A stretch of DNA of 64,000 nt from Neopestalotiopsis rosae (Eukaryota > Ascomycota > Sordariomycetes > Amphisphaeriales > Sporocadaceae). Positions 21,161 to 32,112 of this stretch are shown here, piece by piece. A program made the position numbers and the translations under genes. The stretch is from positions 2,418,001 through 2,482,000 of the forward strand of contig JALGAS010000001.1 in the NCBI GenBank assembly GCA_023078685.1, read 5' to 3'. The notes beneath the pieces were generated by a model. That model was not told the DNA's origin. It made no database searches and saw nothing but the letters and a program-made list of their open reading frames with translations. Position 1 is the stretch's first letter, and each line of letters starts with the position of its first letter.

Positions 21161-21775
21161 TCATCCTGATCTACTGCGGGGAGGTACCTCGGGTGGCTCG
21201 TCCCAACTTCTCGGCGTGGGAGCCTGCAGCACAGTCGAAGATTGCGTGCTTTCCAGGGTTTTCTGGGCAGGATATACTGAGTATTTCGTTGACTCTTGGT
21301 GAGCTGCCGGCATATAAAGTGATTGTGACTGGGAATTTCGTAACGCAGGATGGACCTCGGACGGCGGATGGACTATGATCGTAGGTTGTTGAAATGGCAA
21401 CACGTTAGGTTCGTTGACGCTCGTGGGCTGTCCAAGGTTTGATTCTGTGTTACTCGGGGCTTTTTCACTAGGGGAATCCGAAGAGGCAGTTCTGGGCCGC
21501 CTAGAGCCGCTGCGAGGTCGCAATTTATCAAGAAGGTAAAGAACAAAACATGTGCCAACGAGAAGGATGAGAATCGAGACCCCAACTACCAGGCCTATGA
21601 GTAATCCAATAACAACATTCTGATGGTTGTCGTTGCTCAATATAGTCGAGAAGTACGAAACGCCAGACGCCGTTGTTGTGTTATTGTGCTCTATGACAGG
21701 TGAGGAATCCATCATGTTTCGTGACCATAGTATGCACGAGGAAGACGGTTGCCCATAGTGCATGGTAGTTGGCAT
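21161..21775 (-). CDS. Single-pass membrane protein with Pro/Ser-rich cytosolic tail
   Basis: 204 aa, one exon. A short Asn/Thr/Ser-rich outer part (EHNNTTTASGVSYFSTI) is followed by one strong transmembrane helix (VVIGLLIGLVVGVSILILLV, about residues 54-75), basic residues (KLRPRSGSRRPR) and a disordered tail ending PPEVPPRSRSG. The positive residues after the helix predict the tail is cytosolic. This layout resembles the C-terminal half of fungal WSC/Mid2-like wall sensors, but no sensor domain or signal peptide is seen, so an upstream exon may be missing. Confidence 0.6.
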   Translation of the reverse strand: MPTTMHYGQPSSSCILWSRNMMDSSPVIEHNNTTTASGVSYFSTILSNDNHQNVVIGLLIGLVVGVSILILLVGTCFVLYLLDKLRPRSGSRRPRTASSDSPSEKAPSNTESNLGQPTSVNEPNVLPFQQPTIIVHPPSEVHPALRNSQSQSLYMPAAHQESTKYSVYPAQKTLESTQSSTVLQAPTPRSWDEPPEVPPRSRSG

Positions 21776-22094
21776 CAGCTATTTGTAAGTTGCCAGATGA
21801 TCCATTAGTGGAAGTTCAATAGGGCGGATAATGAGGCCTGCGTGTGCATCCATAAGCATAGGTGATCTTTGTATGTCTGAGAAGCGATATTTGGCAATTG
21901 TTAGGGAACTGTAATGGGTGGGGAATTTCATCGTGTTTCAATCATATATAAATATGTACTGCATACAGTATTATATTAGCACACACACTGCACTGTGAGT
22001 ATTGTTTAGTCTATCGCATATACTTAGATTTTGATTTCTTTCGAGCATCTAAGACCTTGTCCCCCAGACTTCACCCAATTTCAAAGCATTCTAA

Positions 22095-22526
22095 ATGCCT
22101 TCTTCGACAACAACCGATCACGTGCAGCGAGGCGAAAAAGTCGGAGCTACCTGGTCAAACCATGTGGTCGTATCCCATGCTTTGTGCACATACAAATTGC
22201 CCGACACGGTTTTATATGGCATCCTTGCTCGGAACCAAGACCCGTTCTGGCATTCAAACGATGAACTGTTGTGGGTTCATCGTACAGGTACAGATCTGTC
22301 GGTCTGGCAAGACATCCACCAACGGCCCACCACCAATTACTGTCTTGAACACGATGTCGAAGCCATAATTGGACATTATGAGTTCGATGATGGCCGATTA
22401 TTCTACGCCGTGAGGTGGACCGAGTACAGCTGCCCAACGTGGGAAGCTGAGGATAACTTGGGGGCATACAACCGGCTTCTGCTTCACTATTGGACGTCAC
22501 TCTTACACCAAGAACAGTGTCAGTGA
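22095..22526 (+). CDS. Small chromodomain protein
   Basis: 143 aa. The C-terminal half matches the chromodomain pattern: HDVEAIIGHYEFDDGRLFYA, then VRWTEYSCPTWEAEDNL with the aromatic cage positions (Y/W/W) and a closing helix to HYW. The N-terminal half is unrecognised. Stand-alone chromodomains in fungi come either from HP1-like proteins or from the ends of Ty3/gypsy chromoviral integrases. No integrase core is visible nearby, so both remain possible. Confidence 0.7.
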   Translation: MPSSTTTDHVQRGEKVGATWSNHVVVSHALCTYKLPDTVLYGILARNQDPFWHSNDELLWVHRTGTDLSVWQDIHQRPTTNYCLEHDVEAIIGHYEFDDGRLFYAVRWTEYSCPTWEAEDNLGAYNRLLLHYWTSLLHQEQCQ

Positions 22527-23636
22527 ATACTGTAGTAGATATTGGGCGGCGCAAAGGCCTATATTATAATAACGCCCCTTTTCGTCTATGTTTTGGGTTG
22601 TCTCCGATTTTCATTTTGAATCGCGTAGGCAAGACACTCTGTAGAACTATATGGTAATCATCACGTCGCACAGTGCTAGGTCTAGATAGGCGATAGAACA
22701 AGAGCAGCCTCCACAGCTTACGGCACCAGAAATTTAATTCTTTGTTTGTCTTTATTTGATACAGTAAAAGGCGAAATGGGTGTCGCAGAATTCTGCTTAT
22801 AACTTTTATAAAAAGCTCCATTTTTGGCTGTACAAAAATGGGTCCAAAGTCAGCTTGTACTTCTCAAGTACCGGTTCCTAATCGCTTACATTCCAAAATC
22901 AGCTAACTAGCACAATTCCTTGGTCGAATTTGGCCAGACTGCTTACAGCGCTGGGTGCTGACACTCCAAGTGTGAAATACTCCACCAGATGAAAGTCATC
23001 CATTAGAGGCCATAGACAAGTTTGATTCTGGATCTCCTCCCCCTTTCCCAAGTAATCAGAACATTGAACGCCTTAGTGAGTGCAATTCGTTTTCTTATTC
23101 TTCTTTTTCTTTCCTTTGTATGGCTATATAAAGTACTGCTCCACAAGTTCATCTCATCGATATATCACTGATCATGCTCTTAAATTCCTTCATCTAATCC
23201 TGCTTCTTCAATCCCCTCGCATCTTCGATTTCCAAAATGAAAACAAAATACATCCCTCATCAAATTCAGGACAAATCAATCAATCATGTGTCAATGCTTG
23301 GATCAACTGATGAGCGAGCGCGGTCGCCTCGACATTGATGAATGATTCGCGTCGTTCCCAACAAACCGCAAGTCGGCTTGCCCCACTAGGCTACGACTGA
23401 TGCGCAGCCAGCAAACTTGAGCAAACATTCCAGATGGATCAAGGGATGTAGCAAAGGTGCCTTAGCTGGTGATCCAAAAATGTCTCTACATGGAAAACAG
23501 AAGAATGCCATGGAATGTTATCATGATGGGTTCCATGGATCCCACTTTCAACCAGCAGCAACGCTGGAATGCTCTCAAGCAGCATTCGTGGTTTTCCTGC
23601 AAGAATCCTTGAACATTTACATAAAGCGGTAAGATC
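22527..23636. other. Gene-free stretch
   Basis: Includes a 29-nt sequence at 22759-22787 that recurs exactly, inverted, at 30566-30594. No gene seen. Confidence 0.5.
22759..22787 (+). repeat. 29-nt exact inverted match to 30566-30594
   Basis: Core ACAGTAAAAGGCGAAATGGG. Identity ends sharply on both sides. It may be a shared element terminus. Confidence 0.7.
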
Positions 23637-24893
23637 ATGGACAGTTCATTTCTCGGTTCTCATAACAGTGATGGTAATGCTGTCGACTTTTCCACTCCCT
23701 GGTTCCCACCTCCCGACAGCCGAATCGATGTCGAAGAGCTGGACGAGTTGTCGAACAGCGAACCAGAGCTACCACTCCTCCGCTTGAACGAATGGGACAG
23801 TGAGCACCACTACGACAGGGCCAATCCCGAGTGTATACATTACGATCTTCGCTGGAAGATCTCCCAACGGGAAAAGATACGAGCTAGGCAAGTGTCGCAA
23901 GGTTCAAAGCTCGATGTCGTGCTAGCGCCTAGTGATTATTGGCGAGTGACGTTGCAGAGCGTTGTGGACGCTATATTGTCCGATCAGGAAAAGTTCCCCG
24001 GCGATAGCTACGTGCACGAAACAACGACCGTCGGTATATCCATCGAACGAACAAGATCACGAGGCTTCTCCGAGTGCTTTGAAAACTCCACGGTCGATTG
24101 GAACATGATAGACGATCACCTCGAAGGCTTGGGTGATCTAGTCAGATTGGGAAAGAAAATTACAGTCCACATTGAGCTCGTATACAAAGAGGAATCCCAA
24201 TCTTCGGTCGCATCAAAACGAAGGGGAAAGAAGCAAAGTGCTACGGAAGCGCAGAAAGCTCAGAGAGCCGCGGAAGCTGGCCTATGGACCCGGGTCTACA
24301 AGCACCATCGATGTAGAGGGAAGCATTGTAAGAAAGGACCTCACTGCTGGCCGGACGAGCAGGGAAACCACCATAAACTGGAAGCACGTCATCTGGAGGC
24401 TATCCTTGATGATCTCAAAGACAAAATGAAGGAAGGCGAGACTGAAGACGATGTTGATGTGAGCATCGACGTTCCGCCCAGGATCATCCAGGACGTCCTG
24501 AATGAGAGTCGGAAACGCAAGGCAGACCAACCTCCAGAGAGCTGTCGCCCTGGTAAAATGCACATGTCGTCACACCCTAGTCACGATTTTGTCACTGGAG
24601 CCGCCGCGGAAGAACGACGTGTGAGTATCTCTGGTGATAGAGCACTAAGGCTGGAAGAGTACTGCCGCTGGGGAGTGGCACAAACCGAAGATGAGGTGTG
24701 GAAGATGGCTTTGGCGGCATGCAATGATTGTGCGATGGACAACCTGCTAGATCTGAATACCGTGCTACAATATCCACTGCCGGTCGTCGAATTGCTCACC
24801 GAAGGAGGCGTGAAGCGCGGCGTGGCATTACAGTTTGTGAACAAGATCAATATTGAGACGTGGTGGAATGGGGCAGAAGTCTCTCGAGGGTAA
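23637..24893 (+). CDS. Conserved-looking fungal protein of unknown function
   Basis: 418 aa, a single exon from an ATG at 23637. Acidic N-terminus, a central part with a Cys/His cluster (HHRCRGKHCKKGPHCWPDEQ, about residues 222-242) that could bind zinc, a charged helical stretch (LEAILDDLKDKMKEGETEDD), a basic patch (SRKRKAD) and a conserved-looking C-terminal block (LPVVELLTEGGVKRGVALQF). I do not recognise a named domain. Codon use and length look like an intact gene. Confidence 0.75.
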   Translation: MDSSFLGSHNSDGNAVDFSTPWFPPPDSRIDVEELDELSNSEPELPLLRLNEWDSEHHYDRANPECIHYDLRWKISQREKIRARQVSQGSKLDVVLAPSDYWRVTLQSVVDAILSDQEKFPGDSYVHETTTVGISIERTRSRGFSECFENSTVDWNMIDDHLEGLGDLVRLGKKITVHIELVYKEESQSSVASKRRGKKQSATEAQKAQRAAEAGLWTRVYKHHRCRGKHCKKGPHCWPDEQGNHHKLEARHLEAILDDLKDKMKEGETEDDVDVSIDVPPRIIQDVLNESRKRKADQPPESCRPGKMHMSSHPSHDFVTGAAAEERRVSISGDRALRLEEYCRWGVAQTEDEVWKMALAACNDCAMDNLLDLNTVLQYPLPVVELLTEGGVKRGVALQFVNKINIETWWNGAEVSRG

Positions 24894-25149
24894 CGTTACT
24901 AGCGAACGGCGGTGGTCACAATCCGACGGAAAGGAGACTTGTAGAGGACTGCCAAACATCCCAATGACATATTCCCGGCCGGACTAGCTCCGAGGCTTGA
25001 TGGCTATATAGGTGGCTCTTCAGCCTTTCTCCTTTGTGACAGACTAAAGCTCAATTTGCATAATCTATCGTATGTTATAACAGTGTGACATCGTCTCCCC
25101 AGCGGCCAAAGTATAACATATCCGAAACGGACCGAAGAACAGATCAAAC

Positions 25150-26130
25150 TTATGTAGGCGGGTATGTTATGAAGAGACCTGCATGACGGAAGTGGTTTTC
25201 TGCAACGACAACATCATCCCCGACTACATCGACGCACCATTCTAGGAACGACCCAAAATCTCGACGGATAAAGTCCTCATTCTCGTACCAATGCCTTTTG
25301 ATGAATCGCTTGAGCACTCCGAACTTCTCCTCGATCGGGTTGAAGTCGGGAGAGTATGGAGGCAGAAATATAATGATCACGCCGGCCTTTCGGGCCATCT
25401 CCAGGATTCTTTCCGAGTGATGCCATGACGCATTGTCCATTACAATCACAGACTTGGGTGCAGGGAACCGGCCACAGTGCTGCAGTAACTGTGCAATAAA
25501 ATCCTCGAACAAATCACTGTCAGTCGCGCCCTGATACACTCGCCGTAGCATGATGCCATCTTGTGCATAGGCAGGAAGGATGTGCCATCTTCTTCCACGG
25601 CCAAATTTAGCGATTTGTGTGGGTGTAGTCCCTTTTGGTGACCATCCCCAACGTCGATAGCCGGCTCTTCTATCACAACCAGACTCGTCGACGAAGATGA
25701 GCTGGTAGGACTTGTATTGTGCTATGGTATGGAGATATAGGTCTCGGAGATCGTCATCCCGCTGCTGAGCGATTCGTCGGATCGTCTTTCTCGTCCATCC
25801 TATGGAATGCAAAGCTCGGCCGACCGACCTCTCTGACACTCGCCTTCCGAATCTACGATAGAGGTGCTCGACTAATTCGTCCCGGTATAGATCAGGCTGT
25901 TGGGTCAAAACATCACGTAAAGCGGCCTGCATAGGTGCTGTAATGCAGCTACGGCGCCCCGCGCGGGTCCTGGTCGTAGTCGGGCGCCTTGGTGTTCCCC
26001 TTTCGCGACGGATTCGCTGGACAGCACGTATGCTACATGATGCTCTCAACTTTATGGTGCGATTATCGAACCCCTTGTCGAGCATCGATTCGACCAAACC
26101 ACGTCGCTCGGTGTCTAGGGGCGGCGCCAT
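25150..26130 (-). mobile_element. Tc1/mariner-family transposase, apparently intact
   Basis: 326 aa, no internal stop. An N-terminal helix-turn-helix pair (TIKLRASCSIRAVQRIRRE; SERSVGRALHSIGW) is followed by the DDE catalytic triad: FVDESGCD, VMDNASWHH and SPDFNPIEE. The last Asp and Glu are separated by 34 residues (DD34E class). It cuts and pastes DNA at TA sites. I could not identify the terminal inverted repeats by eye, so the element's limits are open. It lies 580 nt upstream of, and opposite to, the HET-NLR gene. Confidence 0.93.
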
Positions 26131-26262
26131 GTTCGTCTACGAATACTGATGATGAACCCGCTACAGGCAACACATAGCAGAATTGAGAAAAAAAGGAATC
26201 CATTGTGGTGTTAGACGTAGCCATCATTGAAAGGGCCGTTTTGGCGGGCGAGGTCGAGTATT

Positions 26263-26332
26263 GTTTGCTGTTTGCTGTTTGTTCGTTGTTCGTTGTTCTT
26301 TGTCCTTTGTCCTTTGTCCTTTGTCCTTTGTG
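26263..26332 (+). repeat. Compound heptamer/octamer microsatellite
   Basis: Adjacent arrays of TTTGCTG, GTTCGTT and TTTGTCC units, the last repeated four times without change. Confidence 0.85.
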
Positions 26333-26711
26333 TGGCCCACCCAAGCAACTTGTTAGACCCACCAAGGATCCCATGGGACCGATGCGTGCAATGAAACGGG
26401 ACTCTCTTTCCCAATGCAACAATCACTTGTTGAAGGCGCGATGCAACCTCCTACGACATACAGTACCATTGTTCTAAAATAAGTTTAGGGATGACAGTCA
26501 CGTGGAAGCGTATTCCGATCCTCGAATGCGGCTGAGCCCAGCGCTGCTTACCCCTCATCCACACAGCCTCATGCTGTACCACTCGTTGAACGTCTTTCGA
26601 AGCGGAAGCAAACGAGATGACCACTACACACGATTCGCATTACTGCACATGATGGAGATTCTTCCCCATTAGCTTCGATATTCTCCGCGACCGGCTTGAC
26701 ACGATGCGACG

Positions 26712-29700
26712 ATGCGGCTATTACAACTAGACAGTAATGGCCAATACGGCCTCACAGCCGACCTCCCTTCGGACATTCCCCCTTACGCGATCCTGTCTCA
26801 TACATGGGGAGTAGAAGAGGTGACCTTCCCGGACCTGTCAAAGCCACCGGACGAATGGCAGCACAAGCTTGGTTTTGAGAAGATCAAGTTCTGCGCCGAG
26901 CAAGCGAAACGAGACGGGTTGCAATACTTCTGGGTCGATACCTGCTGCATCGACAAATCCGACAGCATCGTGCTTCAAACGGCGATCAATAGTATGTTTC
27001 GTTGGTACCGCGATGCTGAACGATGCTACGTCTACCTACCTGACGTCTTCAGCACTACAACGGCCACTTCGACTCCCAGTTCGTGGGAAGAGGCATTCCG
27101 AAAGAGCCGATGGTTTGGTCGTGGATGGACGCTGCAGGAGCTCATCGCACCGAAGACGGTTGAGTTCTATTCGAAAGAAGGGGTACGGCTGGGCGATAAG
27201 CGGTCACTAGAGCCCTTGATTCGAGACATCACAAATATCCCCGCGAGCGCTCTTCGCGGTACGCCGTTATCCGACTTCACGGTGTCAGAACGAGAGGCAT
27301 GGGCTCGCAATCGTCAGACCACACACGAGGAGGACATGGCATACTGTCTCCTTGGCATATTCGATGTCTTCATGCCGTTGATTTATGGCGAGGGACGAGA
27401 GAGGGCACAGCTGCGGTTACGGGACGAGATTCAGAAAGCTGTAAAAGGTAAAAAAGAACCATAAATTTCAGGACCAAACTTTCAAGACTGACAAGACCAG
27501 GGAAACACGCGAATGACTTCTCCGTCCCGTTTAGTCTTTCCGAAGTTCCCGAGACACAACACTTTGTTGCCAGACAGGAAGAACTGGCCGAGATGCGGAG
27601 AGCACTCAGCTCTGATGGCAGCCGTCGCCTTGTTTCCCTTCACGGTCTGGGCGGTATCGGTAAAACGCAGCTCGCCGTTGCTTACACAAAACGCTATAGG
27701 GATGAGTACTCTGCTGTATTCTGGCTCAACATAAGAGATGAGATCTCTATTCAACAAAGTTTTGTCAAGGTTGCGAAGCAGATTTTGCAACAGTACCCGA
27801 ATGCCAATCATCTTAGCGCAATAGACTTGGAACGAAACGACACTGAGGTCATCGAGGCGGTCAAGGCATGGTGGAGCCAGCCAGATAACACCAGGTGGTT
27901 GGCTGTGTACGACAACTATGACAACCCAAAGCTGTCAAATTCCACGAACATCACAGGCATCGACATTCGACGTTTTCTTCCCATGGCATACCAAGGTTCG
28001 ATAATTGTCACCACGCGATTGTCTCAAGTTGATATCGGCCATCGCATTCGAATAAAAAAGCTCACAGCCATGGATGACAGCCTCAAGATTTTGTCAGCAA
28101 CGGCAGGCCGGGATATCCTAGAAACAGGTAAAAGGCTCTCAAATATGCCGGATCTTGCTAATATTTCGCTCAGACACGGATGCGAGGAGGCTTGTTGAAA
28201 AGCTTGACGGGCTGCCGCTAGCCCTCACTACGGCCGGGGCGTACCTTCGACATGTACCAATCAGCTTGGCCGATTACCTTCGACATTATGAGAGATCGTG
28301 GACAAGAATCCATGCAGACACTCCCAACTTGGGTTCATACCAGGACCGCACAATCAGCTCTACGTGGCAGATCTCCTATGAGCACGTCCAAGCACAAAAC
28401 CCTCTCGCAGCTCATTTGCTTCGTTGGTGGGCATACTTCGATAACGAAGATATGTGGTTCGAACTTTTCCAGTACCCTGATGATGACTGTCCAGCATGGG
28501 TGCAAGAACTGACCGATGAACTCACTTTCATTGGTGCGATGGGTATTTTGCATAGCTATGGATTTGTGGAACCCCACTCTGTGATTTCAGACCATTCGGA
28601 GTCGAGCGGATATAGCATTCACAGCTGCCTACACAGCTGGTCCACTCACGTCCTAAACCAAGGGCGAGACTACGAGTTAGGTCGACTCGCTTTGAAATGC
28701 GTAGCTTCACGCGTTCCCTCACAGAATGACAATAAGTTTTGGGTGCTCCAAAGGAGGCTTGTATCACATGCAGCCAACTGTTGCGCTATTGTCGATACGC
28801 ACGATGAAGACCTAAGCTGGGCTTTCCATCAGCTAGGTCTCCTTTACGCCGACCAAGGCAAGCTGCAAAAGGCCGAGGAGATGTATGTGCGGGCGCTCGA
28901 AGGGTACGAGAAGGCGTGGGGACCGGATCACACATCGACACTCTCCACGGTCAACAACCTAGCTGTTCTCTATAAAGCCCAAGGCAAGCTGCAAGAGGCC
29001 GAGGAGATGTATGTGCGGGCGCTCGAAGGGTACGAGAAGGCGTGGGGACCGGATCACACGTCGACACTCTCCACGGTCAACAACCTAGGTCTCCTTTACG
29101 TCGACCAAGGCAAGCTGCAAAAGGCCGAGGAGATGTATGTGCGGGCGCTGGAAGGGTATGAGAAGGCGTGGGGACCGGATCACACGTCGACACTCTCCAC
29201 GGTCAACAACCTAGCTGTTCTATATAAAGCCCAAGGCAAGCTGCAAGAGGCTGAGGAGATGTTCTTGCGGGCGCTCCAAGGGTACGAGAAGGCGTGGGGG
29301 CCGGATCACACGTCGACACTGGACACGGTCAACAACCTAGGGAACCTTTACGCCGACCAAGGCAAGCTGCAAAAGGCCGAGGAGATGTATGTGCGGGCGC
29401 TCGAAGGGAAAGAGAAGGCGTGGGGACCGGATCACACATCGACACTTCAAACAGTTAATAACTTAGGGATCCTTTACTCAACCCAAGGCAAAACGCAGGA
29501 GGCCGAGGAGATGTTCTTGCGGGCGCTCCAAGGGTACGAGAAGGCGTGGGGACCGGATCACACGTCGACACTGGACACGGTCAACAACCTAGGTCTCCTT
29601 TACAGAGCCCAAGGCAAGCTGCAAAAGGCCGAGGAGATGTATGTGCGGGCGCTCGAAGGGAAAGAGAAGGCGTGGGGACCGGATCACACGTCGACACTCT

Positions 29701-30143
29701 CCACGGTCAACAACCTAGCTGTTCTCTATAAAGCCCAAGGCAAGCTGCAAGAGGCCGAGGAGATGTATGTGCGGGCGCTCCGAGGGTACGAGAAGGTAAT
29801 AGATCCTAGTATCTTGGCGACATATCGACCAGCAATAAATACCATATGGAACTTAGGGATCCTCTTCAAAGACCAAAGCAGGTCAGTCAAAGCCAAACAG
29901 TTTTGCACTCAAGCTCTTGCTGGTTTAGAAGCATTGTATGGGCTGTCGCATCCTGACGTCTGCTCGCGGCGAGAATTTGTTATGAGCTTAAGTACGGTGC
30001 CATCTATTGGATCCCAAGGCACAGACTCGGTTATCAGAAATTCATCACTAGTGCAGGAAGACATCGGTATTATACCACCACAAGCATCTAGAAAGAGGCG
30101 TCGGGATACGTCCAATATAGCAACCCGAAGATTTAAGAGGTAG
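26712..30143 (+). CDS. HET-NB-ARC-TPR STAND protein (fungal NLR)
   Basis: Exons 26712-27447, 27501-28127 and 28174-30143 join in phase to 1110 aa (introns 53 and 46 nt; GTAAAA donors). N-terminal HET domain: YAILSHTWG (about residue 25), WVDTCCIDK, GWTLQELIAP, EEDMAYCLLGIF. NB-ARC: HGLGGIGKTQLA (Walker A), WLAVYDNYDNP (Walker B region), GSIIVTTR and GLPLAL. C-terminus: kinesin-light-chain-like TPRs, seven 42-residue units nearly identical, plus diverged end units. Such proteins sense a ligand through the repeats, oligomerise through NB-ARC and let HET trigger incompatibility cell death. The frame is intact. A basic tail (RKRRRDTSN) follows the repeats. Confidence 0.95.
28836..29796 (+). repeat. 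126-bp tandem coding repeats (TPR units)
   Basis: GCCGAGGAGATG recurs every 126 bp eight times. Units such as the one ending GCGTGGGGACCGGATCACAC are almost identical in DNA, including silent positions, which points to recent expansion or concerted evolution. Variation is confined to a few codons (KA/VD/AD/ST/RA before QGK; EG/QG after RAL). Confidence 0.95.
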
Positions 30144-30565
30144 CATAACATATTGTGGATACGTATGGCATATTTGGCGATCAAAGCTGCTAGCAAGAAG
30201 TATGTGATGTAGATTCAGATTAGTACAAATTCGTTGCCCTAACCCGTATCACACCAAATGATCACATCGACATTCGAGCTTCCAGATTTAGAAGTCAAAT
30301 ATGTACAATGAAATGCATCTGATCCATACTGTACTGTAGCTTTACTGTGATATTGATACTGAGAAAGACGTACAGTCCTGTACATTAGAATAAATTCTAC
30401 AGATACGGAGCAATGATGTAAGCAATGACAAAAGCCAATTCTGGCTCTAGCTTGCTTGTCATCAAGGGTGGGGAAGTAATGGTACTTCTAGGTACGAGCC
30501 ACTTTTAGGTCATCGACCCAGGCGTCCAAAATTAGCCCCTACTATATTTCTTAAATAAACGGATA
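30144..30565. other. Intergenic
   Basis: 3' flank of the NLR. No gene seen. Confidence 0.4.
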
Positions 30566-30594
30566 TGCGACACCCATTTCGCCTTTTACTGTAT
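30566..30594 (-). repeat. 29-nt exact inverted match to 22759-22787
   Basis: Reverse complement of the earlier copy; see there. Confidence 0.7.
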
Positions 30595-30647
30595 TCTCTA
30601 CCTGATAGACAGGTTTGTCAAAGTCCATTCATGAGGTAACCCAGTAA

Positions 30648-31464
30648 CTATGTACTTCTGTACCTTGGCCTTCCCTCCCTCTCAAATTTCGAAATGAGTT
30701 CTAGGAGCAATCTAATCAATTTGCTCCTCCGACTTCGCAACTTGACACGTCGTTGCACAGTGATTTCATGCGTTATGTAATCCTCGCCTGGTACTGGCCG
30801 CGACCGGTCACTAACTCCTAGTGGTTGCATCAAGGCATGAAGAGGTTTTGTTGATCCACTGTCCTCCGTTTCTGTGGTTTCGGGACTAACTGAACGATCC
30901 ATATCGGTGCTGGCTTCGAATTCGTTCAAGTTAGATCTCTTAGGCTATTCTGACAGAGCTGAGGTGGTTGAGGTAAGGTGACTAGGGAGACAAACCTTGA
31001 ACATCGCTGGTGACCCCGGTGGAACCACATGCCTTCTCCTTTGCCTTCAATCTTTCGGAGATACGTCGTGGTCCTGTTTCGGCTGCTGTCTTTTGGCTGA
31101 CAATTGAGGACTCTTGACCCAGGCGCCTCCTCTTGGAGGTTGGTTGGTCGCGTGAGAGTCTTGGACGCTTCTTCCAAATATTTTGCTGAAAGTCATCGCA
31201 ATGCAAATCGCTGAACTGTCCAACGTTCAGCGATTCACATCATTATTGGTATGGACCCTTGCTTACTAGCTCTTTGGAATCTGGTGCGGTCTGGCCGTTG
31301 GGCAGATACATGACTACCTCCATGCGTTTGTGCGTTGGTTCCCAGTACGCAACAGCAGTAAATATGCCGCAATGTTCACCTAATTCGACACATTTCCTCT
31401 TCAGCGACGTGCCTCGCTTGCGAGCCTTATCCTTCTGCTGTTTGCTATAGATGTGTTCAGCCAT
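30648..31464 (-). CDS. MADS-box-like protein
   Basis: Exon 1 from 31464: KARKRGTSLKRKCVELGEHC resembles a MADS/SRF DNA-binding helix (K-R..L.KK..EL..LC) followed by beta strands and YLPNGQTAPDSKEL. An intron at about 31213-31252 (GTAAGC donor, CTGAAC branch, GGACAG acceptor) leads to exon 2, a basic linker (KKRPRLSRDQPTSKRRRL). A second intron (about 30955-31010, boundaries uncertain) leads to exon 3 ending at 30648 (LIRLLLELISKFEREGRPRY). The first 60 residues fit fungal MADS-like proteins that lack the usual partner domain. A TATTTATA box sits about 30 nt upstream of the start. DNA binding is inferred. Confidence 0.55.
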
Positions 31465-32112
31465 TTTTCGCCCTTTATTTCTGACCTAAGCAACCGATAT
31501 AAATAGAACCGTGAAATCTGATGTTTCGAATAGCTCCAGTTTGACCGATATTCAGGAGCAGAGAATGACTTGTTGGACTTTCTTGTGGGAAATTACAGGT
31601 TTTGTGGTATTTCAGCAACTAGGGAAAAATCTGTTTCGAGCCCTCCTAATTATTTGCCATTTTAGGATCGAGTACGTTTCTGGCTCGCGACTTTGAAAAT
31701 ATGGAAAGTAGGCTTTCTAGACCGTAGTATACGTTTCCCGACACAAGCGCTCCGCAAATGGATCTCCATCCGTCAAGTTCCGATTCCAAATGTTCAATTT
31801 TAGGACATATAAAGTATCATATACTACAGTATGAGGGTGAGTGCCGATTTGTGGCTGATTAAATCCAAGGCTTATGTTATTTCATTTCATCTTCAGATTG
31901 GCGATGTCGGATGATCAACAAACGGGGAGAAAAGAAGAAGGGTCCATATCCGGGTTGGAGCCAAGGAGAGCAAGAAACGGCCAGAAATGAGACAGCTGAA
32001 TTTGCCCATTTTACTCGGCTCAAAAGCTATATAAATGGTACCGTATGCATACGTACCCTACTAAAGACATAGGCAGCCTACTTCTCGCTTACAAGGACAT
32101 CTACATCCCATC
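31465..32112. other. Divergent promoter region
   Basis: It lies between the MADS-like gene (minus) and the 249-aa gene (plus). It has TATA-like boxes near 31495 (minus strand) and at 32028-32035 (plus strand). Confidence 0.5.
32028..32035 (+). promoter_or_regulatory. TATA box
   Basis: TATATAAA, 78 nt upstream of the start codon at 32113. Confidence 0.6.
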
